This document shows positions 8,862-18,275 of a DNA stretch of 64,000 nucleotides, piece by piece (position 1 is the stretch's first letter; every line of letters begins with the position of its first letter). Under the pieces are notes generated by a model. The model had not been told where the DNA came from. It saw only the letters and a program-made list of their open reading frames with translations, and made no database searches. Where the stretch lies: positions 137,707-201,706 of the forward strand of contig JAJRPF010000008.1 of NCBI GenBank assembly GCA_024280885.1, written 5' to 3'. The translations under genes and the position numbers were made by a program. The DNA is from Planctomycetota bacterium (lineage in GTDB: Bacteria > Planctomycetota > JAJSAM01 > JAJVHW01).

Positions 8862-9656
8862 ATGAAGAAAGTCTTGATCGTTCTCTGTGCGCTCGCTGTC
8901 CTGGCCGGTGCCGGCGTGTTCCTGCTCCTGGGCAACCTTGGGGGCCTGATCAAGGGCGTCGTCGAGAGGGTCGGCAGCGATGCGACGCAGACGCAGGTGA
9001 CGCTCGCCGAGGTCAACCTCTCGCTCTCGGATGGTTCCGGTGAACTGCGCGATCTCGTCGTCGGCAACCCGACCGGTTTCAAGACCGAGCACGCCATGGC
9101 GCTCGGGTTGATCCGGGTGCAGATCGATACCGCAACCCTCCAGTCCGATCCGATCGTCATCAAGGAGATCGTGATCGAGGCGCCGCAGATCATCTTCGAG
9201 GTCGGTTCGGGCGGCTCGAATATCGGTGCGATCCAGGAAGCCGTCGCTGCGTATGCCGCGGGCCTCGGCGGCGGTGAGAGCGGTGGCGATGAGCCTCAGC
9301 CTGGCGACAGTACGGGCGACGACGGTTCCGATGGGGGTGGCACGAAGGTCGTGATCGAGAACCTCTACGTGCGCGGCGCACGCGTCTCCGTTTCGGCGCC
9401 GTTTCTCAAGGGCGAAGACGTGAATGCGACGGTCCCCGAGATCCACCTGAAGGACCTGGGCAAGAAGGAGAATGGCGCGACCGCGGGCGAGGTTGCTGCC
9501 AAGGTTCTCGACGCTGTTTCGAAGGCCACCATCGACGCGGTCGCAGACCAGAAGATCAAGGGCCTCTCGAAGTACCTCGGCGACGGCGATGGCTTCCTTG
9601 AGAAGGCCGGGAGTGGCCTGAAGAGCTTCTTCGGCGGCGGCGACGACGACGAGTAG
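8862..9656 (+). CDS. AsmA-like membrane-anchored protein
   Basis: A 264-residue protein with GGAGG six nt before its ATG. Residues 1-25 are one membrane segment or uncleaved signal (KVLIVLCALAVLAGAGVFLLL). The following beta-strand-rich segment, with LSDGSGELRDLVVGNP followed by IRVQIDTATLQSDPIVIKEI, matches the pattern of AsmA/DUF748 proteins of the bridge-like lipid transport type: a repeated groove with short helices. A Gly/Asp/Ser-rich linker (about 130-160) divides two such halves. The tail contains GLKSFFGGG and acidic residues. AsmA family members act in outer-membrane lipid homeostasis; this one is short, so it may be a minimal module. The family call comes from motif pattern only. 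Confidence 0.65.
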   Translation: MKKVLIVLCALAVLAGAGVFLLLGNLGGLIKGVVERVGSDATQTQVTLAEVNLSLSDGSGELRDLVVGNPTGFKTEHAMALGLIRVQIDTATLQSDPIVIKEIVIEAPQIIFEVGSGGSNIGAIQEAVAAYAAGLGGGESGGDEPQPGDSTGDDGSDGGGTKVVIENLYVRGARVSVSAPFLKGEDVNATVPEIHLKDLGKKENGATAGEVAAKVLDAVSKATIDAVADQKIKGLSKYLGDGDGFLEKAGSGLKSFFGGGDDDE

Positions 9657-10099
9657 GCGAACCGACGACCACTGGGCGGACTTGGGCCGCTGCTTTGGCT
9701 CGCACCGGCCAAATTGGTTCGGCAGCTAACGATTGCTGTCGAATTGGCCGGCGGGGATCGTTCGTGAGCTAACGATTCCTATCAACTCGGGACCTTCAGG
9801 CTTGAATTCAGGCTCCCGGACCCATTGGCACGCCGGATGCAACCAGTCCACTGTGCCGGGGTTGCTCCCCAAGCGTGAAAGAACCGATCACTCTCCCTTC
9901 CCTCCCTTCCCATCCGATCGGCTTTCCTCGGCGCGCGAATGGCGGCGTCCGCATCTCGCGGGCGCCGCCTGCAAGATTCCGGGACGATACGGAGCCAGGA
10001 CAACCTCGGCAGAGTTCGGAGCAGGGGCAACGCAAGCACGACGGCTCTCTCCCAACTCTGCCGAAGTTGTCCTGGCCCCGTATCGCTACGCTGGCGTGA
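9657..10099. other. Intergenic region with a long hairpin and smaller repeats
   Basis: No gene is seen. Contents: CCGGCCAAATT at 9705-9715 opposite AATTGGCCGG at 9742-9751, a bulged inverted repeat that may end the AsmA-like transcript. AGCTAACGATT occurs twice (9724-9734 and 9767-9777). A CT-rich tract lies at about 9891-9911. A long inverted repeat at 9986-10084, entered separately, ends 15 nt before the next start codon. Confidence 0.6.
9986..10084. repeat. Long near-perfect inverted repeat upstream of the aminotransferase
   Basis: The left arm 9986-10019 and right arm 10052-10084 are complementary over about 33 positions with three mismatches (GATACGGAGCCAGGACAAC against its complement in the second arm). 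The loop is about 32 nt. The right arm ends 15 nt before the ATG at 10100. As RNA this would fold into a very stable stem that could hide the start region or end transcription; a decayed mobile repeat is the alternative. Confidence 0.75.
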
Positions 10100-11257
10100 A
10101 TGCGACCACCACTGACCCTCGACATCGGATGGAGCGATCTCCTCGCGGCCGCGTGGTTGTGCGTCGTAGCGACCGACTCCGAGCGTGCAACGACGCGGGT
10201 CGAGAGCCTGTGGTCGACTTCTGGCGATGCCGTCGCCGGACTCACGGTGCGCACGCTCTTCGACGCCTGGTTACGCGCGCGAGCGTTCGACGAGGGCGAC
10301 GAGATCCTGATGACGGCCTTCACGTTGCCGGATATGGCGCGCGTCGTGCGCGAGAACGGCCTCGTGCCGGTCGCACTGGACGTCGATCCCGCGACCCTCG
10401 CGCCGACCGAGCGGGACCTCGATGCGAGATGGAGTGCACGCACGCGAGCGATCATTGTCGCACATCTCTTTGGCAGCCGCTGTGACCTCGCGCCCACGCT
10501 CGCGTGGGCAAGGCGCCGCGGCGTCGATGTTGTGGAAGATGCGGCGCAGGCGTACGCGGCGGATGGCTGGACGGGGACGGATGGCGCGGCGGCTTCGCTC
10601 TTCAGTTTTGGAACCATCAAGACGGCGACGGCTCTCGGCGGCGGCGTCGCGCGCGTCGGTGACGCTCGTGTACGGGGAGCAATGCAGAACCTCTTGAGCG
10701 TCGCCCGACCGCAGCCGCGCCGTGAGTTTCTCGTGCGCGTGCTCCACGCGGCGATGCTCCGCATCTTGGGTGCGCGACCGATCTACGGCGCATTCGTGCG
10801 CGCGTGCGAACTGTTCGGACAGCGTCATGACGACGTCGCGCGACGCGGGACGCGCTCCATCCGTGGCAGTGACTTTCTTGCCGCGATCCGACGGCGCCCG
10901 AGCGCACCGCTCCTGGCGCTGATCGCCCGACGGCTGGACGATCCGCCGTCCGAACAGATCGCGCTTCGCGCTGCTCGTGGGGAGGCACTGCTGCGCCGCA
11001 TCGCCGATCGCGTGTCGGTGCCGGGCGCCCGCGCCGCGGTGCGTTCGCACTGGCTCCTGCCCATCTGCGTGGTTGATCGCGCGCGCGCTCTCTCCCGCCT
11101 CCGGCGCGCGGGCATCGACGCTGCGCCGTCCGGCAGTGTGGCGGTCATCGGAGCTGCCCCGCGGCTCCTGGCGATGGAGTCCGGGCTGCTCTATCTGCCC
11201 GTGCCTGTGGACCTCGAAGCGGCCGAGATCGAGCGCATCGCCGACGCGATTGTGTGA
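10100..11257 (+). CDS. DegT/DnrJ/EryC1/StrS-family PLP aminotransferase
   Basis: A 385-residue protein with a fold-type I PLP layout: an AHLFG strand near 121-125, D147 in VVEDAAQAY (the residue contacting the pyridine nitrogen in this family) and the Schiff-base lysine K174 in FSFGTIKTATALGGG, all typical of sugar aminotransferases of the DegT family. The segment after K174 is more Arg/Ala-rich than usual and the C-terminal domain is short. Relatives make amino sugars for lipopolysaccharide, glycans or natural products. No sugar-nucleotide genes lie nearby, so the substrate is unknown. There is no obvious ribosome site; the start lies 15 nt after a long inverted repeat, which suggests unusual control of translation. 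Confidence 0.85.
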   Translation: MRPPLTLDIGWSDLLAAAWLCVVATDSERATTRVESLWSTSGDAVAGLTVRTLFDAWLRARAFDEGDEILMTAFTLPDMARVVRENGLVPVALDVDPATLAPTERDLDARWSARTRAIIVAHLFGSRCDLAPTLAWARRRGVDVVEDAAQAYAADGWTGTDGAAASLFSFGTIKTATALGGGVARVGDARVRGAMQNLLSVARPQPRREFLVRVLHAAMLRILGARPIYGAFVRACELFGQRHDDVARRGTRSIRGSDFLAAIRRRPSAPLLALIARRLDDPPSEQIALRAARGEALLRRIADRVSVPGARAAVRSHWLLPICVVDRARALSRLRRAGIDAAPSGSVAVIGAAPRLLAMESGLLYLPVPVDLEAAEIERIADAIV

Positions 11258-11353
11258 CTCGGGTCACCGCCTCTTCTCCGCCGGACAGGAAGAATACACC
11301 CTCGCGCCGCCTCCCACGCCCCCCCCCCACATCGGTGCCGCAAGGAGCCTCCC

Positions 11354-12337
11354 GTGAGCAACGTCATTCCCTCCATTGATCACGAGCGCCGCAACGTTGT
11401 GTGCCCGCGCGAAGTGGCCATCTGCGTAACGCAATCCGGCGTACTCGACTCGATCGGGAACACCCCGTTGATCCGGCTCAATCGAGCGAGTCAGGCCACC
11501 GGCTGCGATGTCCTTGCGAAGGCCGAGTTCTTGAACCCCGGTGGCTCGGTGAAGGACCGCATCGCGAAAGCCATCATCGAGCACGCCGAGGCGAAGGGGC
11601 TCCTGCACCCAGACTCCGTGATTCTCGAAGTCACGAGCGGGAACACCGGGATCGCGCTTTCGCTCGTTGGCTCGGTGAAGGGCTACCGCGTGCGAATCAT
11701 GATGCCGAAGACCGTCAGCTCCGAGCGGCGACGGATGATCGAGTCATTCGGCGCGGAACTCGTGCTCATCGACGCGATCAACCGCATTCAGGACGCTGTC
11801 TCCGAGTCGGAGCGACTGGCCGCGGAGGACCCGCGCATCTTCCTGCCGCGTCAGTTCAGCAATCCGGTTAACGCGCGCTGCCACGAGCTGACGACGGGCG
11901 TCGAGATCGTCAATCAGGTCCCCGGCGGGATCGATGCGTTCGTGATGGGCGTTGGCACCGGCGGCACGGTGATGGGTGTGGGACGCGCGCTGCGCAGCGC
12001 CGGATCGTCGGCGCGCATCGTGGCTCTCGAACCCGACGAGTCCGCCGTGATGAGTGGCGAAGAGCGTGGCTGTCACGGCATCCAGGGACTCGCCGACGGC
12101 TTCATCCCGGACCTCGTGGAACTGAGCGAGATCGACCAGGTGGTGCGCGTCAAGACTGCCGACGCGAAGTTGATGCGCGAGCGCCTCGGACGCGAGGAGG
12201 GCCTGCTCGTCGGCATCAGCGCCGGAGCCAACGTCCTCGGCGCAATGCAGATCGCCCGCGAGCTCGGCCCCGGCCACACGATCGTGACGGTGCTCCCCGA
12301 CCGCGGCGAACGCTACCTGTCCTTGGCTGGCGGGTAG
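11354..12337 (+). CDS. cysK: Cysteine synthase (O-acetylserine sulfhydrylase family)
   Basis: A 327-residue protein starting at GTG 11354, with AAGGAG six nt upstream. PLP lysine K67 lies in NPGGSVKDR; the substrate loop TSGNTG is at 94-99, the phosphate-binding GVGTGGT near residue 200, and the C-terminal SAGAN block is present. It joins O-acetylserine (or a phosphoserine variant) with sulfide to make cysteine in the cytoplasm. An N-terminal extension of about 25 residues precedes the usual start and includes two cysteines (C17, C24); the real start could lie further in. No serine acetyltransferase lies next to it. CysK and CysM cannot be separated here by eye. A strong stem-loop begins within the last codons. 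Confidence 0.93.
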   Translation: MSNVIPSIDHERRNVVCPREVAICVTQSGVLDSIGNTPLIRLNRASQATGCDVLAKAEFLNPGGSVKDRIAKAIIEHAEAKGLLHPDSVILEVTSGNTGIALSLVGSVKGYRVRIMMPKTVSSERRRMIESFGAELVLIDAINRIQDAVSESERLAAEDPRIFLPRQFSNPVNARCHELTTGVEIVNQVPGGIDAFVMGVGTGGTVMGVGRALRSAGSSARIVALEPDESAVMSGEERGCHGIQGLADGFIPDLVELSEIDQVVRVKTADAKLMRERLGREEGLLVGISAGANVLGAMQIARELGPGHTIVTVLPDRGERYLSLAGG

Positions 12338-12376
12338 CGTGGCGCGTCGCGTGCGGAGCACGCGACGCGCCACGCT
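12336..12376 (+). terminator. Strong stem-loop terminator after cysteine synthase
   Basis: A perfect 19-bp stem (AGCGTGGCGCGTCGCGTGC and its complement) with a 3-nt loop GGA; its first base pairs overlap the TAG stop. No clear T-run follows. Confidence 0.8.
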
Positions 12377-12612
12377 GTGTTGCGCTTGTGCCGACTCCGT
12401 CGGCACGCTCGCTGACGCTCGCATGTTCGGCTTCCGGCGCGGCTCCGGCTGCTTCAACTGGGGCAGCGGCTGGTGTTCGTGACCGCGCCTCGGAGCGTAT
12501 CCGCGACGTTGTCGCTCGCCCGTCGCGAGTTTGGGTTTCGCAGGCGGATTCCCCGCCTGCGCCTCACTCTGCGGGCCAGCGTTCTCGGCATCGCCATGAC
12601 GTCTTGTCGCTC

Positions 12613-12648
12613 AGACCGGGTCGGCCTTTGGGCCTTATGGCCTCGAAG
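12613..12648 (+). repeat. Dispersed repeat, type A
   Basis: Begins AGACCGGGTCGGCCTTTGGG and continues CCTTATGGCCTCGAAG. Same consensus as the copies at 38807, 51119 and 51999, with ATGGCC instead of ATAGCC. Confidence 0.8.
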
Positions 12649-12756
12649 CGGAGTCTCTTTGGATGGCGTTCGGCGCCGTCGTGGGTTCTTCGCCCGGTCG
12701 TCGTTGCGGAGCGCGTGGGTCCGTTGCCCCTCGCCTCCTCAGCGCCTCGATCAGGG

Positions 12757-12782
12757 AGACCGGGTCTCCTTTCGCGCCTTTT
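12757..12782 (+). repeat. Dispersed repeat, type B
   Basis: AGACCGGGTCTCC followed by TTTCGCGCCTTTT. Shares the first ten bases with type A, then reads TTTCGCGCC. The first eleven bases, AGACCGGGTCT, are a palindrome with a single central base. Confidence 0.75.
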
Positions 12783-12840
12783 CACTGACTCTTCTGATCG
12801 GAAGAGGCTCGTTGCTGCGAACGCCCTCGGCGGGCGAAAC

Positions 12841-12862
12841 GGCGCGAAAGCAGACCCGGTCT
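12841..12862 (-). repeat. Dispersed repeat, type B (inverted)
   Basis: On the minus strand this reads AGACCGGGTCTGC then TTTCGCGCC, matching the copy at 38758-38787 closely. It faces the type B copy 60 nt to the left. Confidence 0.75.
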
Positions 12863-12921
12863 GGGCAACGCGGTCTGGGTAACTCGGGCGACGAGCTGGC
12901 CAGACCGTCCTCTTCTGGCTC

Positions 12922-13179
12922 CTAACCGCGACGATGGCGGGCGTCGTCTGTCCGCAGTCCGAAGCTCACCGGGTCCGTGCCCGGCCGGAAGTCGCAGAAC
13001 TCGCCGTGGTCGCCGGTTGCAACCTCTCTCGTGTGCCCGAAGCAATAGGGGCATTGCTTGTGCTCCACGACAGGCAGGTCGCGGCCGACGCGCTTGCAGA
13101 ACACGAGTTTGTCGGCCATTGGCAGGGGCGTGTCGCCGCTCGCAATTGAGATACCGTTTGCGCTGGAATCAGTCATCAC
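12922..13179 (-). CDS. Small Cys/His protein, last gene of the oxidoreductase operon
   Basis: An 85-residue protein whose ATG overlaps the stop of the alpha subunit by four bases (ATGA), so it is translationally coupled. The core reads CPYCFGHTREVATGD and then HGEFCDF: a CxxC plus two His and a further Cys, which could bind zinc or an Fe-S cluster. A later in-frame Met (residue 21, MADKLVFCKR) would give a 65-residue form with all these residues. I do not recognise the family. Its constant linkage to the oxidoreductase genes, if found in relatives, would suggest an assembly factor or electron-transfer partner; this is inference. Confidence 0.65.
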   Translation of the reverse strand: MMTDSSANGISIASGDTPLPMADKLVFCKRVGRDLPVVEHKQCPYCFGHTREVATGDHGEFCDFRPGTDPVSFGLRTDDARHRRG

Positions 13180-14249
13180 TGGACTCCTTGCATCAGTCCG
13201 CGGATCTTCTCCGCGACCTCGTCAGGTGAGGGGACGACGCCGCCCGCCGTCCCGTAGAATTCGATCCGCCGTGAACCCTCCGCGGCGAGCTTCACGTCGT
13301 AGAGCATCTGCCCCATGCTCATCTCGATGTCGAGTACGGGGCCGTCCCCTTCGATGGCGTCCATCGCGTCGCGAAGCGCGCCGAACGGGTACGGATTGAG
13401 AGTGATGGGACGGAAGAGAGCGACCCGTAATCCCTCGGCACGCACTTCGTCGATGGCGGTCTTGCAGATGCGCGCCATCGTGCCGAAGGCGACGACGAGA
13501 ACGTCGTATCCGTCGTCCGTGCCGTAGATCTCCTGGCGCGTTTCGTTCGCCGCGATCTCGTCGTACTTCGCCTTCAGCTTGAGGTTGTGCCGATGCAAGT
13601 CCTCCGGCGACAGATAAAGCGAGTTGACGATCCGCCGCTCGCGTCCATCGCGTGCTCCGAGCGACCAGTCGTTCTCCGGCATCGGCGTCGCCGCCCCCTC
13701 CTCGGGGAACTCCACCGGCTCCATCATCTGCCCGATCATGCCGTCGGCGCAGACCATCGCCGGGTTGCGGTACTTCTCCGAGAGCTCGAAAGCCAGCGTC
13801 GTGAGATCCACCGCTTCTTGCACCGACGAGGGCGCGAGCACGATGACCTGATAGTCCCCGTGCCCGTGACCGCGCGTCGCCTGGAAGTAGTCGCTTTGCG
13901 CCGGCAGGATGCCGCCGAGACCCGGGCCTGCGCGCATCATATTGATGACGACACACGGCAACTCGCACGCGGCGATGTAGCTCATCCCCTCGGCCATCAG
14001 GCTGATGCCGGGCGATGACGACGACGTCATGCAGCGCACGCCCATGCCCGCGGCGCCCATCACCATGTTGATGGACGCGACCTCGCTCTCGGCCTGCACG
14101 AACGTGCCGCCGACTTCACGCAGACGCTTCACGAGGTACTCCGGCACCTCGGTTTGCGGCGTGATCGGATACCCAAAGAAGTGGACGCAGCCCGCGCGCA
14201 CGGCGGCTTCGCCGAGTGCCTCGTTGCCCTTCATTAGAACCTTGCTCAT
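13176..14249 (-). CDS. 2-oxoacid:ferredoxin oxidoreductase, alpha subunit (VorB/KorA type)
   Basis: A 357-residue subunit preceded by GAGGAGG. It has the classic pyrimidine-domain opening KGNEALGEAAVRAGC with FFGYPITPQTEVPEYL, then the QAESEVASINMVMGAAGMG and TSSSSPGISLM blocks, and a C-terminal transketolase-like domain with VVAFGTMARICKTAI. Together with the gamma and beta subunits encoded just upstream it forms a CoA-dependent enzyme that oxidatively decarboxylates a 2-oxoacid with ferredoxin as acceptor, or runs in reverse. The sequence is of the VorB kind (branched-chain 2-oxoacids). Sitting beside citrate synthase, a 2-oxoglutarate role is equally plausible; substrate choice is not readable. 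Confidence 0.93.
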   Translation of the reverse strand: MSKVLMKGNEALGEAAVRAGCVHFFGYPITPQTEVPEYLVKRLREVGGTFVQAESEVASINMVMGAAGMGVRCMTSSSSPGISLMAEGMSYIAACELPCVVINMMRAGPGLGGILPAQSDYFQATRGHGHGDYQVIVLAPSSVQEAVDLTTLAFELSEKYRNPAMVCADGMIGQMMEPVEFPEEGAATPMPENDWSLGARDGRERRIVNSLYLSPEDLHRHNLKLKAKYDEIAANETRQEIYGTDDGYDVLVVAFGTMARICKTAIDEVRAEGLRVALFRPITLNPYPFGALRDAMDAIEGDGPVLDIEMSMGQMLYDVKLAAEGSRRIEFYGTAGGVVPSPDEVAEKIRGLMQGVQ

Positions 14250-14258
14250 GCGTCCTCC

Positions 14259-14822
14259 TCAGCCGACAGGAAGGACCGCGCGGCGGCCCTCCGCGATGCC
14301 CCGCCGCAGCGCTGTGATGCTGGCGGGAGCGAAGCGTGCCTTGCGGCCGCTGAACGTCTTGCAGATGGCCTCTTCGACGGCTTCGTACGGGACGATCGTC
14401 TCCGTCGCACCGAGGTACGCGCCGAGCATCACGAGGTTCTGCGCGCGATCGGCCTCGGCGTCGATCGCGATCCGGCGCGCGTCGACGCGGACCACCACGC
14501 AGTCTTCGCGTTCGTACTCGCGATCGATCAGCGCCGTGTTCACGACGATCACGCCGCCGGGGACGACGCGTGGTCCGAACTTCTCAAGCGACGGTAGGTT
14601 CATGACAACCAGCCCCCGGTGACTCGTGATCAACGGCGAGCCGATCGGTTCGTCGGACACGCAGACGATCACGTTCGCCGTTCCGCCTCGCATCTCGGGG
14701 CCGTACGACGGAAGCCACGACACTTCGAGGCCCTCTGCCATGGCCGCAGCCGCCAGCAACTTCCCGGCGAGGAGCATTCCCTGTCCGCCGAAGCCCGCCA
14801 TCAGGACGTCGGTGCTCTTCAT
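14259..14822 (-). CDS. 2-oxoacid:ferredoxin oxidoreductase, gamma subunit
   Basis: A 187-residue subunit with GGAGG before its ATG. It has the catalytic gamma-domain signature GFGGQGMLLAGKLLAAAAM near residues 10-28, SYGPEMRGGTANVIVCVSD near 39-57 and a Rossmann-like C-terminal half. It completes the CoA-binding part of the enzyme with the alpha subunit. The gene lies between the beta/ferredoxin gene (19 nt upstream) and the alpha gene (9 nt downstream), so subunit order in the transcript is ferredoxin-beta, gamma, alpha. Confidence 0.93.
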   Translation of the reverse strand: MKSTDVLMAGFGGQGMLLAGKLLAAAAMAEGLEVSWLPSYGPEMRGGTANVIVCVSDEPIGSPLITSHRGLVVMNLPSLEKFGPRVVPGGVIVVNTALIDREYEREDCVVVRVDARRIAIDAEADRAQNLVMLGAYLGATETIVPYEAVEEAICKTFSGRKARFAPASITALRRGIAEGRRAVLPVG

Positions 14823-14841
14823 GGCAAGACCTCCGCGTTCT

Positions 14842-15813
14842 TCACCCTGAGACCTCCGCCGTGGCGCGCTCTGGCTCCTTCAGAATGCCGAGCGGGAACT
14901 GCGGGATCATGTGGTCCTGCACCCAATCGCAGGACTCTTGAGGCGCCAGGCCCCAGTTCGTCGGGCATGTCGAGAGCACCTCGATGAACGAGAAACACGT
15001 TCCGTCGCGCTGGTGCTGGAACGCCTGCTTGATGAGCTTCTTCGTCTTCAATAGATGCTTGGGATCGTGAGACGAGCCACGCGCCACGAACGCCGGCGTC
15101 TGCAACGTCGCGAGCAGCTCCGCCATGCGAATCGGATGACCCGTCTCCTCGACGTCGCGTCCATCCGGGCAGGTCGTCGTGCGTTGGCCAGCGAGCGTCG
15201 TCGGCGCCATCTGCCCGCCGGTCATTCCGTAAATCGCGTTGTTGACGAAGATGACGGTGATTTTCTCGCCGCGGTTGGCCGCGTGCAGGATCTCGTTGCC
15301 GCCGATCGAGACCAGGTCGCCGTCGCCCTGATACGTGAAGACGATGCACTCGGGGCGCGCGCGCTTCGCGCCTGTGGCGACGGCGGGAGCGCGCCCGTGC
15401 GCCGCCTCGAACATGTCGATGTTGAAGTACTCGTACGCGAGCACTGAGCAGCCGACGGGCGCCACTCCGACGGCGCGCGGTAGCAGGTCGAGCTCCTCGA
15501 GGCATTCGGCCGTGATGCGGTGGATCATCCCGTGCGTGCAGCCCGGGCAGTAGTGCGTCATGCGCTCGGTCAGTCCGGTCGTGTTGACGAATGTCTGCTT
15601 TCCGGCCTTGTTCCAGACCTCGATGCCCTGATCCGGACACGCCGTCGCACACATGGTGCAACCCGTGCACTGCGCCGGGTCGCCGTCGAAGCGGACGTAC
15701 GTGTAGCCCTTCTCGTTCAGGTCCTCGGAGAACGAGATGAGCCCGCGCGGGCAGACGTCAATGCAGAGCCCGCAGCCCTTGCAGCGTTCCTCCGCAATCT
15801 GGATCTCACCCAT
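14842..15813 (-). CDS. Ferredoxin-beta fusion subunit of 2-oxoacid:ferredoxin oxidoreductase
   Basis: A 323-residue fusion. Residues 1-65 are a bacterial 2x[4Fe-4S] ferredoxin, with cysteines C11, C14, C17, C21 and C49, C52, C55, C59. The rest is the thiamine-diphosphate-binding beta subunit, with CPGCTHG near 89-95, GCS at 121-123, the diphosphate motif GDGD at 163-166 and the following NNAIYGMTGGQ block. In many relatives the ferredoxin is a separate delta subunit; here it is joined to beta. Electrons from 2-oxoacid oxidation would pass directly through the fused clusters. AGGAGG lies before the ATG, and the start overlaps the end of the ATPase gene. Confidence 0.95.
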   Translation of the reverse strand: MGEIQIAEERCKGCGLCIDVCPRGLISFSEDLNEKGYTYVRFDGDPAQCTGCTMCATACPDQGIEVWNKAGKQTFVNTTGLTERMTHYCPGCTHGMIHRITAECLEELDLLPRAVGVAPVGCSVLAYEYFNIDMFEAAHGRAPAVATGAKRARPECIVFTYQGDGDLVSIGGNEILHAANRGEKITVIFVNNAIYGMTGGQMAPTTLAGQRTTTCPDGRDVEETGHPIRMAELLATLQTPAFVARGSSHDPKHLLKTKKLIKQAFQHQRDGTCFSFIEVLSTCPTNWGLAPQESCDWVQDHMIPQFPLGILKEPERATAEVSG

Positions 15814-16624
15814 GGCAGGTTCCTCCTATGCCGCAACCGAAGCGCTGTGGTGTGGCCTTCGCCATGGGGATGTGCCGCGCTGCAGTGGCGCGCTCGTCGT
15901 GCGCGTTCTCGCGGTCCGTCAACCACGGCGGCAACATGCGCCGCCGGAGCCGCAGCACCGGTTCCGGCAACGTCCGAATGCGCGGCGCATCGGCGAGGTC
16001 CTCCATGACGGCGACCATACGTAGCGGGACGTCGGCGGCGAGCGCCACGGCCCGCGCCAACTCGACGCCCTCGAGGATGATCTCCTCGGTCGTCTCTTCC
16101 ATCAGATGCGTGTTACTGACGATGCCCGTCACGCGCAGTCGCGACGACGAGTGAATGGCGTCCTGCATCGCGAGACACGCGGCGACGGAGTCACTGAACG
16201 GGCGACGAGCATTGACCACCTGCCACAGCTCATAGCCGCCGTCCAGCAGATGGGGCCGGAACGAAGAGAGCACGCGCGCGCCGACGTCGTCGCCGCCGAC
16301 ATCGAGGATCGAGACGAGACCCTCGGGCGGATGCAACATGCCCGCGATCTCGGGCAAGACGATTGGAAGATCGGCGTAGACCTGCGCCCCCGGAGGCACG
16401 ACGACCCGTACGCCGTGACGCCGCATCAGCGTGCGTGCTTCACGACAGCGAAAGTACGGGTTGACGACGTCGAGATCGGCGATCTGCACGCCGAGCCGGT
16501 GATTGCGGAGGTGCAGAGCCAGGTTGACCGAGACCTCGGTCTTGCCGGATCCGTACCCGCCGACCAGTGCGATGACACGTTCGGTACTCGTGACGGTCGG
16601 CGGCGCGGATTGAGTGGTGGTCAC
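15806..16624 (-). CDS. P-loop ATPase (ParA/MinD/CooC-like) with C-terminal Cys motif
   Basis: A 272-residue protein starting at GTG 16624, with GAGGAG about 12 nt upstream. The Walker A region GGYGSGKT is at 22-29, then the NLALHLRNHRLGVQIADLD switch-like block and a VSILDVGGDD Walker B-like strand typical of SIMIBI ATPases. The protein ends CGIGGTCHG: two cysteines and a histidine at the extreme C-terminus. Its coding DNA there doubles as the ribosome site of the beta-subunit gene, and the stops and starts overlap by 8 nt. Relatives load metals or clusters into enzymes (CooC, NifH, ApbC types). A cofactor-maturation role for the adjacent oxidoreductase is an inference from linkage. Confidence 0.8.
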   Translation of the reverse strand: MTTTQSAPPTVTSTERVIALVGGYGSGKTEVSVNLALHLRNHRLGVQIADLDVVNPYFRCREARTLMRRHGVRVVVPPGAQVYADLPIVLPEIAGMLHPPEGLVSILDVGGDDVGARVLSSFRPHLLDGGYELWQVVNARRPFSDSVAACLAMQDAIHSSSRLRVTGIVSNTHLMEETTEEIILEGVELARAVALAADVPLRMVAVMEDLADAPRIRTLPEPVLRLRRRMLPPWLTDRENAHDERATAARHIPMAKATPQRFGCGIGGTCHG

Positions 16625-16652
16625 GGTCGCGGGACACTCCTCAGGAAAGCGT

Positions 16653-16682
16653 GCCCCCGGGGCGATCGCGCGACCCGGGGGC
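16653..16682 (-). terminator. Stem-loop between citrate synthase and the ATPase operon
   Basis: A 9-bp perfect GC stem (GCCCCCGGG / CCCGGGGGC) with a 12-nt loop, 17 nt after the citrate synthase stop. It may end or weaken transcription into the downstream ATPase and oxidoreductase genes. Confidence 0.65.
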
Positions 16683-16698
16683 GTTCGGTACGCGTATG

Positions 16699-17955
<1,257 letters not shown>

Positions 17956-18275
17956 ATCCGCCTCCGTTTCGAGGGCTCTCTTCGGGGGGATGACGACTGC
18001 TGCAATCGAGACGACACTGCCGCCCCCCGCACGACGGTGTCTCGCGCTGGGTTGGATTCGGTAGGCCGTTGACCCTAAGCGGCTGGCCGCTGATGACGTG
18101 TTACCAGGGTCACATGTTGAGGGCGGCCGATGGCTGCCGAGCGACCTACGTCACGGGTCCGATCCTGCTCCGTTGCCTGCGCGAACATGCCCACGCGAAT
18201 GCGAACGAGCCGCCACATCGAGGTGATGCGACGGCTCGCTGTATCGGATGCCGTGATCGTCGAGTGTGGGCCGAC
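17956..18275. other. Intergenic stretch upstream of citrate synthase
   Basis: About 320 nt between gltA (reading left) and the end of the next minus-strand gene. It should hold the gltA promoter and the 3' end of the TPR-like gene. I see no convincing hairpin, operator or small gene; long open frames crossing it on the plus strand are antisense artefacts. Confidence 0.5.

Larger units (their letters stand above)
12338..12921. other. Intergenic region with several copies of a dispersed repeat
   Basis: After the cysK terminator there is no convincing gene to 12921. Open frames here are GC artefacts without start sites or family features. The stretch contains three copies of the AGACCGGGTC repeat family (12613-12648, 12757-12782, 12841-12862), two of them in opposite orientation. 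This suggests a zone where repeats accumulate between convergent transcripts. Confidence 0.6.

Noticed and set aside
12388..12882. Open frames of 150-165 codons between cysK and the oxidoreductase operon
   Set aside because: No ribosome site or recognisable domain; they read through several copies of the dispersed repeat.
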